NCBI GenBank assembly: GCA_965153455.1
Contig: OZ234504.1
Span: 9,610,001 to 9,674,000, forward strand
Reading direction: 5' to 3'
Source: Sphagnum compactum
Taxonomy: Eukaryota; Bryophyta; Sphagnopsida; Sphagnales
DNA length: 64,000 bases
Part shown: one piece after another, positions 1 through 13,735 of the stretch
Layout of the letters: every line of letters begins with the position of its first letter
Numbering within the stretch: position 1 is the stretch's first letter
Made by a program: the position numbers and the translations under genes
Notes under the pieces: model-generated
What the model was told of the DNA's origin: nothing
Database searches by the model: none
The model's input: the letters and a program-made list of their open reading frames with translations, nothing else

Positions 1-413
1 CTTAAAATGTTTGGATACAGTGTAATCCCCATATGCAAAAATATGTAAAGCAAGGGCAATCTCACTATGGTGATCTCAATGTTTGTCATCAAGAGTGCAA
101 TGACATGGGACAGTTGAATGAGGCCAATCCTAACAAGCATTGCAAATGGGGAATAGTACTGTAGTGAATGTGATTGCAGACAAACTCCGCAAGCATAAGA
201 GCTACTTCCAGGCACAGCAACAACCATAAGAGTCATAAACTCTTCATTGACAACTTCATCTGAACGGAAGCAAGTAGCTCCATTACCAGCGGCAACTGAT
301 TCCCCGCTGTAACAAAAGAATTGGATCCCTCATTCTGAGTTTGCCAATCAGATTTTTTCCAACTGGTCAAAGTTAAACCTGTGGGCAGAAAAGAAGGATC
401 AGGTTTCAAGCTG
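1..413. other. 3' flank of KDSA, no gene seen
   Basis: This is non-coding sequence beyond the KDSA stop codon, likely 3' UTR and terminator on the minus strand. No conserved protein reading frame was seen. Confidence 0.5.
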
Positions 414-3662
<3,249 letters not shown>

Positions 3663-4488
3663 CGCTTGGCAGACAGCAGCAGCAGCTACTAGAGCGCAAG
3701 AAACAACACTTTCCTGTTGCAAATGTTATGCCTACAAGTCTTAGAAACAAAAACGTGTATTTTATAACTACCACATACATATTATAAAGTAATCTTTCCT
3801 TGAAGAGCTCCTCCTCAGTGATATTTTCTTCAACTTTCTGTTGTTGTGTCACTGGCTAGCATCTCAAGAAGGATTTAGCATTAAATGGGGACAAGTTTTA
3901 AGAACCTATCTGAATTGTATAAAAACTAATATGAAAATGTTATCAAATTAAAATCAGAATCCACATAATCCAAATGTGATGGAAATAGAGTCGTACGCAA
4001 AGTCTCCCACATCAGGGGGGCAAGAAAGATCAGTTTTGGCATAATAGGGCATCAAACGTGTAACTGAGAATGAAAATTTTACAAAGGTCTTACTGAGAAT
4101 GAAGGTGGTCTTTTTTTTGGGGCTGATTTTTAAAGAGAAAACCAGCTGGTTGTTGAATTGATTATCAACCACACCTCCATACCCAGACTTGTTACAACTA
4201 ATTATTTGGTTGAGTAGCTTCTTAATGTACTCTAAAGCTAAGAAAAGAAGAAAATCTAAAAAACTAGATCAAAGCCCTTCTTGGGTCCTTGAGGAAGGAG
4301 GAACATGCAAAACAAATGAGAGATTGAAAATGAAAATCGCAAAGTTGAAACTCATGATGATAGAGAAAACATGAACATGCATCACAAAACTCACACCGAC
4401 AAATCCTAACATTCAAAAATCGCCAATTTTTAAATTCAACGCAAGCCGATTTTCATTCAAAAATCCTTGACTCTTTTTTGGTGCTAGG
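3663..4488. other. KDSA upstream region
   Basis: This holds the presumed 5' UTR and promoter of KDSA on the minus strand, followed by AT-rich spacer. No TATA box could be assigned with confidence. Long antisense reading frames near here are shadows of exons 1-3. Confidence 0.4.
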
Positions 4489-4705
4489 TCCGGGGCAAAG
4501 CCGAGTTTCACGACCTCTATCCTTTTTCCTGAGCTCCTCCAGTGCTACGACATATATTTTCACTGCTGCTACATGTACAACTACTATTATTATTCTCGAA
4601 CCTTGTGCATTAAATGCTGAGTTTCGACATTTCATACTGAGACTTAATAAAATTTCATTACTTTGCAACTACCACTGAAGGAGGGGATAGTGGGTCGAAA
4701 GAGAG
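4489..4705 (+). repeat. dispersed repeat, copy 1 (inverted partner at 46.0-46.2 kb)
   Basis: About 215 bp matches the reverse complement of 46010-46235. The shared core includes ACCTTGTGCATTAAATGCT, then a matching stretch through AATAAAATTTCATTA. The copies differ by scattered substitutions, so this is an old interspersed repeat rather than a recent duplication. No clear A/B boxes, terminal inverted repeats or target duplications were seen. Confidence 0.75.
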
Positions 4706-5961
4706 GGTGACTTTACAAATAACTTTATTACACAAGAAATTTGATGAATTCCCTATGTCCCTTAGTGATTGAGGATCAGTTGCTATACACATACTGAATT
4801 TATCAATGATGAATTCACCAATAATGAATTCGTCATATTTTTAAGATGTTTGAAATTAATATTAAGTGTTGTTAATTATTTTTTCAATATATGATCTATA
4901 TATGGTCAACAACAATTCATATATAATCAACATATAATCCATATATGATTGTTGGTAGCAAGGTCTAAAAAAATATTACATTGTCTTTGTCATTCAACTA
5001 TCACTTTGCTTTGTGATAGATGTGTCAAAATCACATATATCATATTTATTCAAAATTGTTGTACAAATCAAACTTTAACATATATTCTTTTTTCCTCACA
5101 TATTGTTCAAATGAAACAAATGAAACTTTTTTCAAAGGTCTCGACATACATAATAAAGAAACATACAAGATTCCAAACCATTTAAAGAAAAACACATTTG
5201 AATTCTATTGTTTAATAGCAACTCACGAAATATTTCTTCATGAAAAAAAATGATTTTACAAGTTGCAATATTTTTTTATGCAAAGAAATTTATGGCAAAC
5301 ATAAACAATTTTTTTCTAAATAATTAATCTTGAATAAGAATAATTTCTATTTTTAAATTTGATATTACATTATAAAATACTACTATATTATGCCAACAAG
5401 CACTATTATATTTTATTTTAATTCTAATATTTTGTAATATATTGGTTATTACATGTTAAATATAAATTATAATGGATGAATAAATGTATGTCATACATAC
5501 ATATGTTAAAACTTGTACATTATATTTACTTACATACAATTTATAATTTTATACATAATCATAATGTAATATATAACTTAATCATAAAATATAAGCTTTA
5601 ATTTTAAATGAAAATAATTATTTGAATAATACAAAATTTTAACCTTAGTGGATTACCATAGTGAATAGCTTCTATTAGATGTGGATATGAATGATTCAAG
5701 TTTTACCCAAGAAATGACATAAGAATATGGTGTCCTAGTTCACTTTTAAACCCCCATAGTGAATTGGGTTGCCAAACTAAACCCCACTTTTGTAATAGTG
5801 AAAGGAGAGATGAAAAATGAATGGTTGTGAATGATATATATATATATATATATAAAATATCTATTTTAGGACAAAAAAATAAATATATGTGTCTTTTGTC
5901 TTCCATTGGGGTAGGTTACAAGATGTCATTTGTGACAACTTTCCTGGACACTTAGGTAGTA
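4706..5961. other. AT-rich spacer
   Basis: Strongly AT-rich sequence with a short TA repeat near 5836-5854 and no recognisable gene or repeat family. Confidence 0.5.
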
Positions 5962-6306
5962 CTAGTGTGAACCCGGTGCATAATGCACCTGTCGAGCTTC
6001 CCCCCGCCCGGTCCTTCCCGTTGCCCACTCTGGTTCTTTACCCCGTTGACCCCCCCCCCCCCCCCCCCGTCCTTCGCATTTTTCACTCCGATTCTTTAAC
6101 CCGTTGATTCTCCCCCCCCCCCCCCCTTCCCTTGTTATATATAAACTTCTCGCCCCATGTTGGCCCCCCCCCGTGTTGGCCCTCCCACCGTCCCGTTACC
6201 AAGCCCTATCATAGAAAATGCATTGCCCGGTTCTGCCATAGAAAATGCAGCAGAATTGTCATGTCAGACAGACGCACAGACAGACTTACTGAAGTTATAT
6301 ATATGA
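5962..6306 (-). mobile_element. short non-autonomous Helitron
   Basis: On the minus strand the element starts TCATATATATAACTTC (6306 downward) and ends CTAG (5965-5962). A perfect hairpin, GGTGCAT-T-ATGCACC (5989-5975), lies nine bases before the CTAG end. The flanking bases are A (5') and T (3'), the A|T insertion site typical of Helitrons, with no target duplication. The 345-bp body holds a CAGACAGACGCACAGACAGAC block and several long C runs, and has no Rep/helicase coding capacity. Termini are read directly; family assignment follows the known Helitron end structure (5' TC, 3' hairpin plus CTRR). Confidence 0.72.
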
Positions 6307-8836
6307 TGTAGGTCCAAGCAACTAGAGATCACAAGAGAAGATGCTTTGATGTATTTGTAGGAATGCCTAGGTTTATAAATGATGTTCATCATGTGCTTTT
6401 CCTTTCTATGTTTGAAGGCCACATATGAAGATTTGTTCAATGGGTGTGGAACGATGCATGGTGTAAAACCTTAGATCATGTGCTCCCATTCTACACCAGC
6501 TCATGGTCCCATAGGAACAAATTGGAATTTGGCACAATGAGGTTTTTTATACCAAAGAACTGTGTCATGGCAAGATTGTGGTGGAAAATTCATTTGGCAT
6601 ACTTTTTAAAAAAACCTTAAAGGAATTAGTAATTAAATCTAACTTGCATATTTGTTGTTCTATATGATCCATAATTTGATGCACATGAGAGAGATGTGGA
6701 TATTTAACAAGCTTATGCTTCAATTGGACGTTGAAAATCAGCCTGAACATAGACATGGTGAGAGACATGTACTTATTAATGATCAATGGATTCAAGGAAA
6801 TCAACTGGAGGAATAGGGAATCACAGGCCACAATGTCATCATCGACCACAAGGTTGTGCTTAAATTTTGGCAACTTTACTCATGATATGTTCTCGAATGC
6901 ACATAGTACAAGACATCAAGCTCTATGGCAATTGAACATGTAGACCTTGTTCAAGGGCTTCATTTGGACAGTCGACCAAAATCATTCTAATTAGTGCATT
7001 CACTTTGGAACATGATTAGCATGCCTTAGTTCAGCTTGTTAAGGTGTTCACACCATGTGCACCTGCACTTCTTCTAAGCACACTTTTATCTACATATTGT
7101 TCTTATCATCTCTCTATTTGAGATTTAATGGTCTCGACATTTGCCCACATTTGACAATTACAGAGCATTGTCCCCTTGGGTTTGTCACAAAGCTGATGTT
7201 CAATGTACCTGTCTACAGTGTCCTCCTCACATTGGTACCAACAGCTTGTGTCCACCAACTGGGCTTTCTGCATCACTCCAGGTGAGACCTGTGGCGCACA
7301 TGGTGGGGTTGTCATGAAGCTGATATTCAACACACCAGTCAACATGCCAGTTTCCCATGCTGGTCTCCCATACCCTCACATCAGAACCTACAGGACATCA
7401 TCCCCTGGTATTAGTCTGTGTTTCCCATGGTCTACATTTCCCTTTCTTTTGGGTTTCAACTTCCAGCATGCAAGACTGCAGAGACAACCTAAGCCTCCTG
7501 CATTGACAAGGAGGTTGAATGTGGATTTATTCACAAGGCCCGATGGGATCTCAACTACATAAGACTTATCGCCAAGCAATTTCACACATGCTATTACCAG
7601 TTCTTGGAGTTCCAAAGACCACACCTTTCATGCTCTGAATCCAAACCAGCTATGAGCTGTCAAGCAGCATTTAGCTTTTTTCCATGACATTGGCATTTGT
7701 TCTCAACTCATTCTGCTATATGCTTGTCTCAAACTGCTTATTCATATCTCAAAGTTGTGCAATAAAGTACTACCTTCACAAATCACACCATTAATCACAA
7801 ATCACTCTATTAATTGAAGAGGTCAATGTCACTCTCCTGAAGGACAAAACAATTAGGACACGTAGGGTGGAAAATAAAATAAAGCAAAGATTTTAGAGAG
7901 ATTTGTGGAGATTTGCCTGTCAACAGTGAGCTTGCTTGTTTACATTTGTATCTCCTGCATATACAGCACAAATACAGTGCCATAGGTTGAGGCTCACAAC
8001 GTGAAATGATGGGGAAGCTCCTCATGTCCTAGATGTGGTCTTTTCTCTTCTCCAGTGCTGAAGACCTCTGCTTGTTGGATTGTTGCAGATGATCTTGGCC
8101 CTCTCTTCACGTCTTTTCTCTTCTCCTCCAGTGCTGAAGACCTCTGTTTGTTACATCGTTGCAGATGATCTTGGCCCTCTGCCAACTTCATTTCACACAC
8201 AAAATACCAGATGGACAAGAGCACAAAACTAGTGAACAAGTAATTGAAGTTCCATGAGAAGAGGTTTTAAGTGTTTCATGGAGACAAATATGAACATGTT
8301 AGTACATCAGCTCTCAACTTAGAAAAGCTCCTGCAGAGCAAGAGACTTGTTGACACTTTCATTCCAAAAACTGGAAGTAATAGCTCAACTTTATTGTTGC
8401 AATCACTCTTGTAGCTTGAAATGAGCTACAAGTGAGTAAAACTGGTATGCACAAAAAATGTTCCTGCAACTATCCACAGTCATTCTGAGTCCTCACTACA
8501 CATTGTAAGCTAAACTAAACACCCATATGCACAACTCACCTAAAACACACCTAAATTTAGTGTTCAATCCATTTTCCCCAAAAGCAGCAAGACTAGACAA
8601 CTGTGGACTTCCTATAAATTTCTGGACTTGGTCCTTGAATGCCTCAAGCTCTTCCAAAATTCCTTGCGTGAATCCCATGGTCGGGACTACATATCAGCTG
8701 ATTCTCATGTTGGGGGAGAGTATATCAGCCAAATCCCCCTGTTCCAAATTTGAAAGGAGCCACTTGTGAGAGGAGTCATCTACTGCTCAAAGACAACATT
8801 ACACAATTAATCGACAAAGCAGGGGCACAGGTGCAC
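6307..8836. other. spacer downstream of HSPRO, no assigned gene
   Basis: It contains open stretches on the minus strand, 7388-7624 and 8496-8678, with amino-acid composition that is not obviously random (the latter contains LEELEAFKDQVQKF). Neither matches a family I recognise. The 8496-8678 segment cannot be joined in phase to the last HSPRO exons. They may be gene relics or 3' UTR. Confidence 0.35.
8038..8185. repeat. tandem duplication, about 74 bp x 2
   Basis: The block beginning GTCTTTTCTCTTCTCC and ending near GATCTTGGCCCTCT occurs twice in direct tandem with small differences (a 3-bp indel and a few substitutions). Confidence 0.8.
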
Positions 8837-11800
8837 TTATGCCCCCATGGCTCCCTGGTAAATCTGGAGAGGCTTGTACGACACAGTAGCATCAACAATC
8901 TGTTTTTTCTCCAAAGAACTTAAACTTTCCTGCAGCCACAAATGAATTTGATTGCACAATTGTCAGTGCAGCATTCAGAAACTTAGATTCAAAGCTCCTA
9001 AGCTCAGGCTAGAAATTTGATTGGACCTTTATGCTGATCTCAATCAATAATATCCAATCAGAGATGCACAGAACTCATATGTGGCTCTAAATGTTAAGTA
9101 ACCCAACACGAACAGTGCATGGGAGAGTTGGAGCTGAAAGACTGACATATCTATTAGATTCTTGATAACTCAAGTTTCACACCCTGTAGTGTGGCATACA
9201 AACAGGGTCTCAAAATCTTACACAAAACTGTGTGAAATGAGTAGGGATGTACCTTGGAAGCCATTTCTTCATCAGTATCCTTGGTGCTATCACCACTATT
9301 GCTACTGGTGATGCTGGAAGTTTTGATGATTCTGTCCATGGTAGCCTTCTCTACCACCAGATGCTTCATAATCGCACCCTCCTCAAGTTCTCGGCTATTG
9401 TGCCAGTAATTTCCTAGAAATGTCTTTGCCCCATCAAGGCTGGGAAAGTATGGTGGCTCAAAGTAAATCTGAGAAAGGGCATCTGCTGCTGAGATCTCTG
9501 TTTGTGCTGAGCCTTTGTATTCACCACTCCCCATCACTGCAACCACAAGCTGCTGATAGGAGAAATAGAACTGTCTAACTGCAGCTTCAACAGCTTGGAA
9601 AGCTTGCAAAAGATGGATCGTAGATGAGTGGTAAGCCAGTGGTCGACCATATGGAGCCACAGCATGGGTGCACATGCCATGAGAATGGAAGAGATCCATC
9701 ACTGCTTCTTGAAGCCTTGGTCCTCCCTTAGGATCTGCTTCCACTCCGACCACTTTAGGCACCAGATGTCGAAGCTCCTTGCATGCCTCTGTGACTTTGC
9801 GCAGCATCCTTGATCTCAAGCAATATGCACCTGATCCAACACATCCAAAACTGTAAAGATCAGTTTGAGGTTGTGCTTGGTCAAACTAGAAAACTGCAAG
9901 CACAGTGAGAGAAAGCCAACAACCTAATTTCTCAAGCTCTGAAATCGTGCAGAAAGCACCAGACTAGTAACACATGTAAAATCAACTGCAGAAAAATCTT
10001 TCGCACGACACTTACCACCTCCAATGTGCTCTACACTGGTATCAACCCCAAGTTGAGAACTGGTGTTAATAGCAAGTTCGTGTTTCAGCTTCATGAAGTC
10101 ATCAGGATCCATGATGTGAAGCAGGTCCATGGTTGACATGAGAAGTTTCCACACTCGCTCTACAAGCCAGCAACTCTTGGCTGCAGCTTCAGAATTACTG
10201 GATTTGACATTTTCTTCAATGATTTCTAGCAAGCCTTGAGCAACTTCCAACCATGCCTCCATGATCTGATGGACTGTCAAGAGTGTATGATCCTCTGGCT
10301 GTCCTGGAGCTGATTGCCTGCATGCATAAATCTGACACCAGAAAAACTTCAAGTCCTCCGCCAATGTGATGGCATAGATATGAAAGAAACATAAACATGT
10401 GCAACACCAATGGCAAAGAGATCTATCATTTGAAAACTGAACATGGCACTGAGTGAACCCAATTAACATAAGCATGTGTGACACCAATGGCGAAGAGATC
10501 TATCATATGAAAACTGAACATGGGCCCACTCAGCAAACCCACTTACTAAACATGCATCTGACCCAACAAAACTGCAAGATTTTTGATCTGGAACTCTTTG
10601 TAACAACTGACAGCAAAAACTAGCAGATCATTCCAATCTTGATGGAGACATTCATACAAAAGAAAAATCCTGTAAAAGACAACAAAGACACATGTTTCTA
10701 TACTCTGACAGTTCTGGAATACAAAAAGCAAACAAACACAATGACCCATTCATACTGAACCAATTACCACACATCTGAAAAAACAAAACCTCTAGATTTT
10801 TTATCTGGAACTCTTTGTAACAACTGGCACATACTAGCAGATCATTCCAACCTTGGTTGAGACATTCATACAAAAGAAAACTGCTGCTGTAAAGACACAT
10901 GGTTCAATACTCTGACAGTTCTGGACTACTGAAAGCAAACAAACATATTGACCTATTCATAGCAGGCTATGGTCGTCAACATCCTGTCCAAAGTGAAGAA
11001 CCTTAACTATAAGTGCTGAGAACTTCCCCTTCTAGAGGGCAGTGGCTAGGACATCTTTCCATCAGTCCACTGTGATCACAACAGCTTTCCATTGTGTTTT
11101 CCTAGTTAGCTGTGCTCACAGTCATCTCACAGCTCTATCAGTCAAGCATTGACCAATTACTGGAGCTGCGAGAGCTGTGGGTAGAGTTGAATTGTGCTGA
11201 CCATAAAATGACATCTGTCCATTTTTGTGAGAGCAGGTGTTCCCAGAGTTTCTAACATGGTTAACTACAAATTTTCAAAGCACTTGCAACTCTCCAATGG
11301 AAAGCAATATCCCTGCACCAAGAAACAAGGCCTACTATGTCAGCGGTTTTCCATAAGTCTGCTGTGATGTCGGCACACTGTGTGTAACTGTGATCACAGC
11401 AGCCTTGGAAAGAGACCCTTAAGAGTCCGGAAGGGGAACATGGTGCACTACACTGAACCTTCCTTCCTTCCAGGAACAGCCTTACCTCCAGGGGAGTGCA
11501 GATCCTGTCGTACTCGAGAATCGGCTTCCCAGAAAGATTAGGCTCTCCAAGGCCAAGGGTGAAAGGGGCACGAGCCATGTTGCTTTCGATTGCGATTTGC
11601 AACCTTGCCCCGACGCTCTGCGCTGTTCTCCATGCAGCAAGTCGAGGCAAAAGGCTTTCTTGGCTCAGCCTGCTCACCACCGCTCTCGATCCCGATTTGT
11701 GCCACACAACATGAGACGCCTCCGCACCAACATAACTCGAACTCGCAGATGACTTGGTAGTCGGTGCTTGTTGATCCCTCTCCACTATACAAGAGAGAAG

Positions 11801-12178
11801 CTCCAGCTGCATATTCGCCAAAGACTCCAACCTCCGCAGCCACTCGTCACCATCGATGTATGGTCGGGTATCGCACAGCACGGAAGAAATCATCCTGAAC
11901 ACCATCTCTAGGCTGTGCAACGCAGGCTTGACTATGCGCTCGTTAGGCCATGCGTTGGGGTAAAGCTTCGCTTGCCATAGCCTGGAAAGCTCGGGAAGAT
12001 GGACGTACAGCTCGTAACCTTCAACTTGAGCAGGCGATGGTTGCACGAGCGCATCGATATCGCAGTTCGCCAAGGAGACGGACAGCGGCGTACCTGGAAA
12101 CAACGCACAATGCAATCCACCGCAGGTTCTCGTCTTCAAGCGTCGCGGATCCATACCACTGTGATTCTCCATGCTCAT
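8837..12178 (-). CDS. HSPRO: HSPRO-type protein (nematode-resistance HS1pro-1 family), 4 exons
   Basis: HSPRO proteins act in basal defence and stress or sugar signalling and, in Arabidopsis, interact with the SnRK1 kinase complex; no enzymatic activity is established. Exons: 12178-11486, 10331-10016, 9830-9253, 8929-8837. Phases 0, 1, 0 agree, giving 559 residues. Recognisable blocks are LPELSRLW, KPALHSLEMVFR, DTRPYIDGDEWLRRLESL, FTLGLGEPNLSGKP, LLTVHQIMEAWLEVA, CWLVERVWKLL, HIMDPDDFMKLK, ELRHLVPKVVGVEADPKG, GPRLQEAVMDL, IHLLQAFQAVE and FPSLDGAKTFLG. It is longer than the roughly 435-residue Arabidopsis proteins. The last exon (ESLSSLEKKQIVDA to a TAA) was chosen over read-through to a stop at 9154 because donor, acceptor and phase fit. 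An ATG six bases inside the chosen start is also possible. Confidence 0.9.
10396..10965. repeat. two tandem duplications in HSPRO intron 1
   Basis: The block around ACACCAATGGC(A/G)AAGAGATC occurs twice (about 10396-10545, period near 85 bp). A block of about 215 bp, containing ATCTGGAACTCTTTGTAACA and ACATTCATACAAAAGAAAA, occurs at about 10552-10765 and again at 10771-10965. The copies have diverged. They lie directly 5' of the exon 2 acceptor in transcript direction. Confidence 0.85.
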
Positions 12179-13173
12179 GCGCTACTACTTGACGGCTCTT
12201 GCAAAGTACAAAATCAATGCCAAAGGAGAGTGCGAGCTCGAGGTTCTGTCTGCGACTCCCGATGCGAGGATTGAAAGATCTCGTGCCCGAAATGCGATCA
12301 TTTCCTATTGAAGATCCGCAAACTAACTGAAGAAGCGGGAACGCTCTTCTCCGTTATCACGTGACCGCGCCCTCGGTAACACAGATCACAGATCTTGTGG
12401 AAGCTTAAGGGACAGCACTTCAACCTTGTAGAACCGAAGCCACACAGCGAACACAAAACTCTTCTCCACAAAGCACAGGCCGCAAGTGCTTTCAACTCTG
12501 CAGATTTTGTCCTGAAGATTTTGTCCTGAGCGCATGCATGCACGTTCCTGTTTCCCTCTCCCACACAAAAAAGAAAAGCTCCCGGACTCTCTATAATCTC
12601 CCAATATCACTAATGGCAACCTCTGATGTTCTTATTTCTTGTGCTCGCTCCTAAGTCGAAAATAGAATCGGACGGAACTGCAAGGGATATACTCACACGA
12701 CACGCAAAATCTCTCTCTCTCTCTACAAAACCCGAGACTCAACCTTTCTTTCTCCCGGATAGTGAGTGACTCGAATGAAAGGTGGCAAGAATCCCCGGAT
12801 GCGCGTGAACACGAATGCAAGATTCCAACAAGAGTAGCCTAATCCACTCTTCTGCCGTCCTATTGTGTCATCACCGTTCCAGCTCCTCCCTCCGGGCCCC
12901 CCTCTACGCACGCGCCTACTTCCTTCGACCGCCTGAAATCGGATCAACAGAAGCGTGTACTTACAGCAAGCACATCATGTAAACGCTGACAGCAACAGCA
13001 CTCCTACCAACACCCCCACTACTAATACGCAATCACCAGAGCCCGAAAATGGATTGACAAAATCGACAATCCATCGAGGGAGCCGAGCGCGCGCGCTCGC
13101 GTGCGTGTGACCTCGTCTTCCCTGTGCGACCTCGACTTCCCTTTCTTCGTCAGCCAATTCTTGGTCGATTTCA
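12179..13173. other. HSPRO upstream region
   Basis: The presumed 5' UTR and promoter are on the minus strand, GC-richer than the surrounding spacer, with a CT run at 12711-12724. No TATA box or transcription start could be fixed. Confidence 0.4.
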
Positions 13174-13440
13174 TGATGTAGCGAAAATGGCGACGACCTA
13201 CAATAATATTTAGCCCAATTTGGCTACAACTAACTATGAAAGTAAAATTTGTTAACACAGCCTCCTTTTTTTCGGCTACCGTAATTCAACCATGCATAGA
13301 AATCTGGCAAATTTTCTTAATTTTTTGTCAAAATCTGGCTATTGAAACTCCTTGTTTTTTTTTAAGTCATTTTCGCAATTTTAATTTTTAATATAGCTTT
13401 CTGGCTGCAATATAGCCAGCTTAAAAAGGGCTGTTCTCAG
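13174..13440 (+). repeat. dispersed repeat family R1, copy A
   Basis: Family mark: GTAGC(C)AAA(G/A)TGG near the start, then TTTAGCC(A)AATTTGGCTAC, a TATGAAAGTAAA stretch, TGGCTATT and an AAAGGGCTG(TT)CTC end. This copy is followed in direct tandem by copy B. No protein is encoded. Confidence 0.75.
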
Positions 13441-13465
13441 CATCAGTGTTTCTTTTTGAAAATTT

Positions 13466-13735
13466 TGTGTAGTAGCCAAAGTGGTGATGATCCAAGGAAG
13501 ATTAAGCCAAATTTGGCTACAAAGTAAATATCAAAGTAATTAGTCTAAAAATTCCTTTTATATTTTTGCCTATTCTACTTGAAACATGATTAGAAATCTG
13601 GCGAACTTATCTTATATTCTCTTCAATTATGGCTATTTAAATCTCAAAAAGCACTGATTGATTTTAGCACTTTTAATTTTTAATACAACTTTTTAGATAC
13701 AAATAGCCGGCCAAAAGAAAAGGGCTGCTCAGTAT
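13466..13735 (+). repeat. dispersed repeat family R1, copy B
   Basis: Starts GTAGTAGCCAAAGTGGTGATG and ends AAGGGCTGCTCAG. It has the same order of internal landmarks as copy A and sits 25 bp after it. Confidence 0.78.

Noticed and set aside
7055-7624. Gene on either strand with 119- and 78-residue frames
   Set aside because: Overlapping frames on both strands, no recognisable domain and no consistent splice model.
8496-8678. Further HSPRO 3' exon
   Set aside because: It opens only in a phase that does not match the preceding donor and lies beyond the proposed stop codon.
9154-9252. HSPRO coding continued to the stop at 9154
   Set aside because: The stretch starts with a donor-like GTACAT, has no family-like sequence, and a phase-matched terminal exon exists downstream; kept only as an alternative.
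12298-13258. Several short minus-strand proteins upstream of HSPRO
   Set aside because: Basic, Cys- and Ser-rich chance frames in the GC-richer 5' region, with no start context or motif support.
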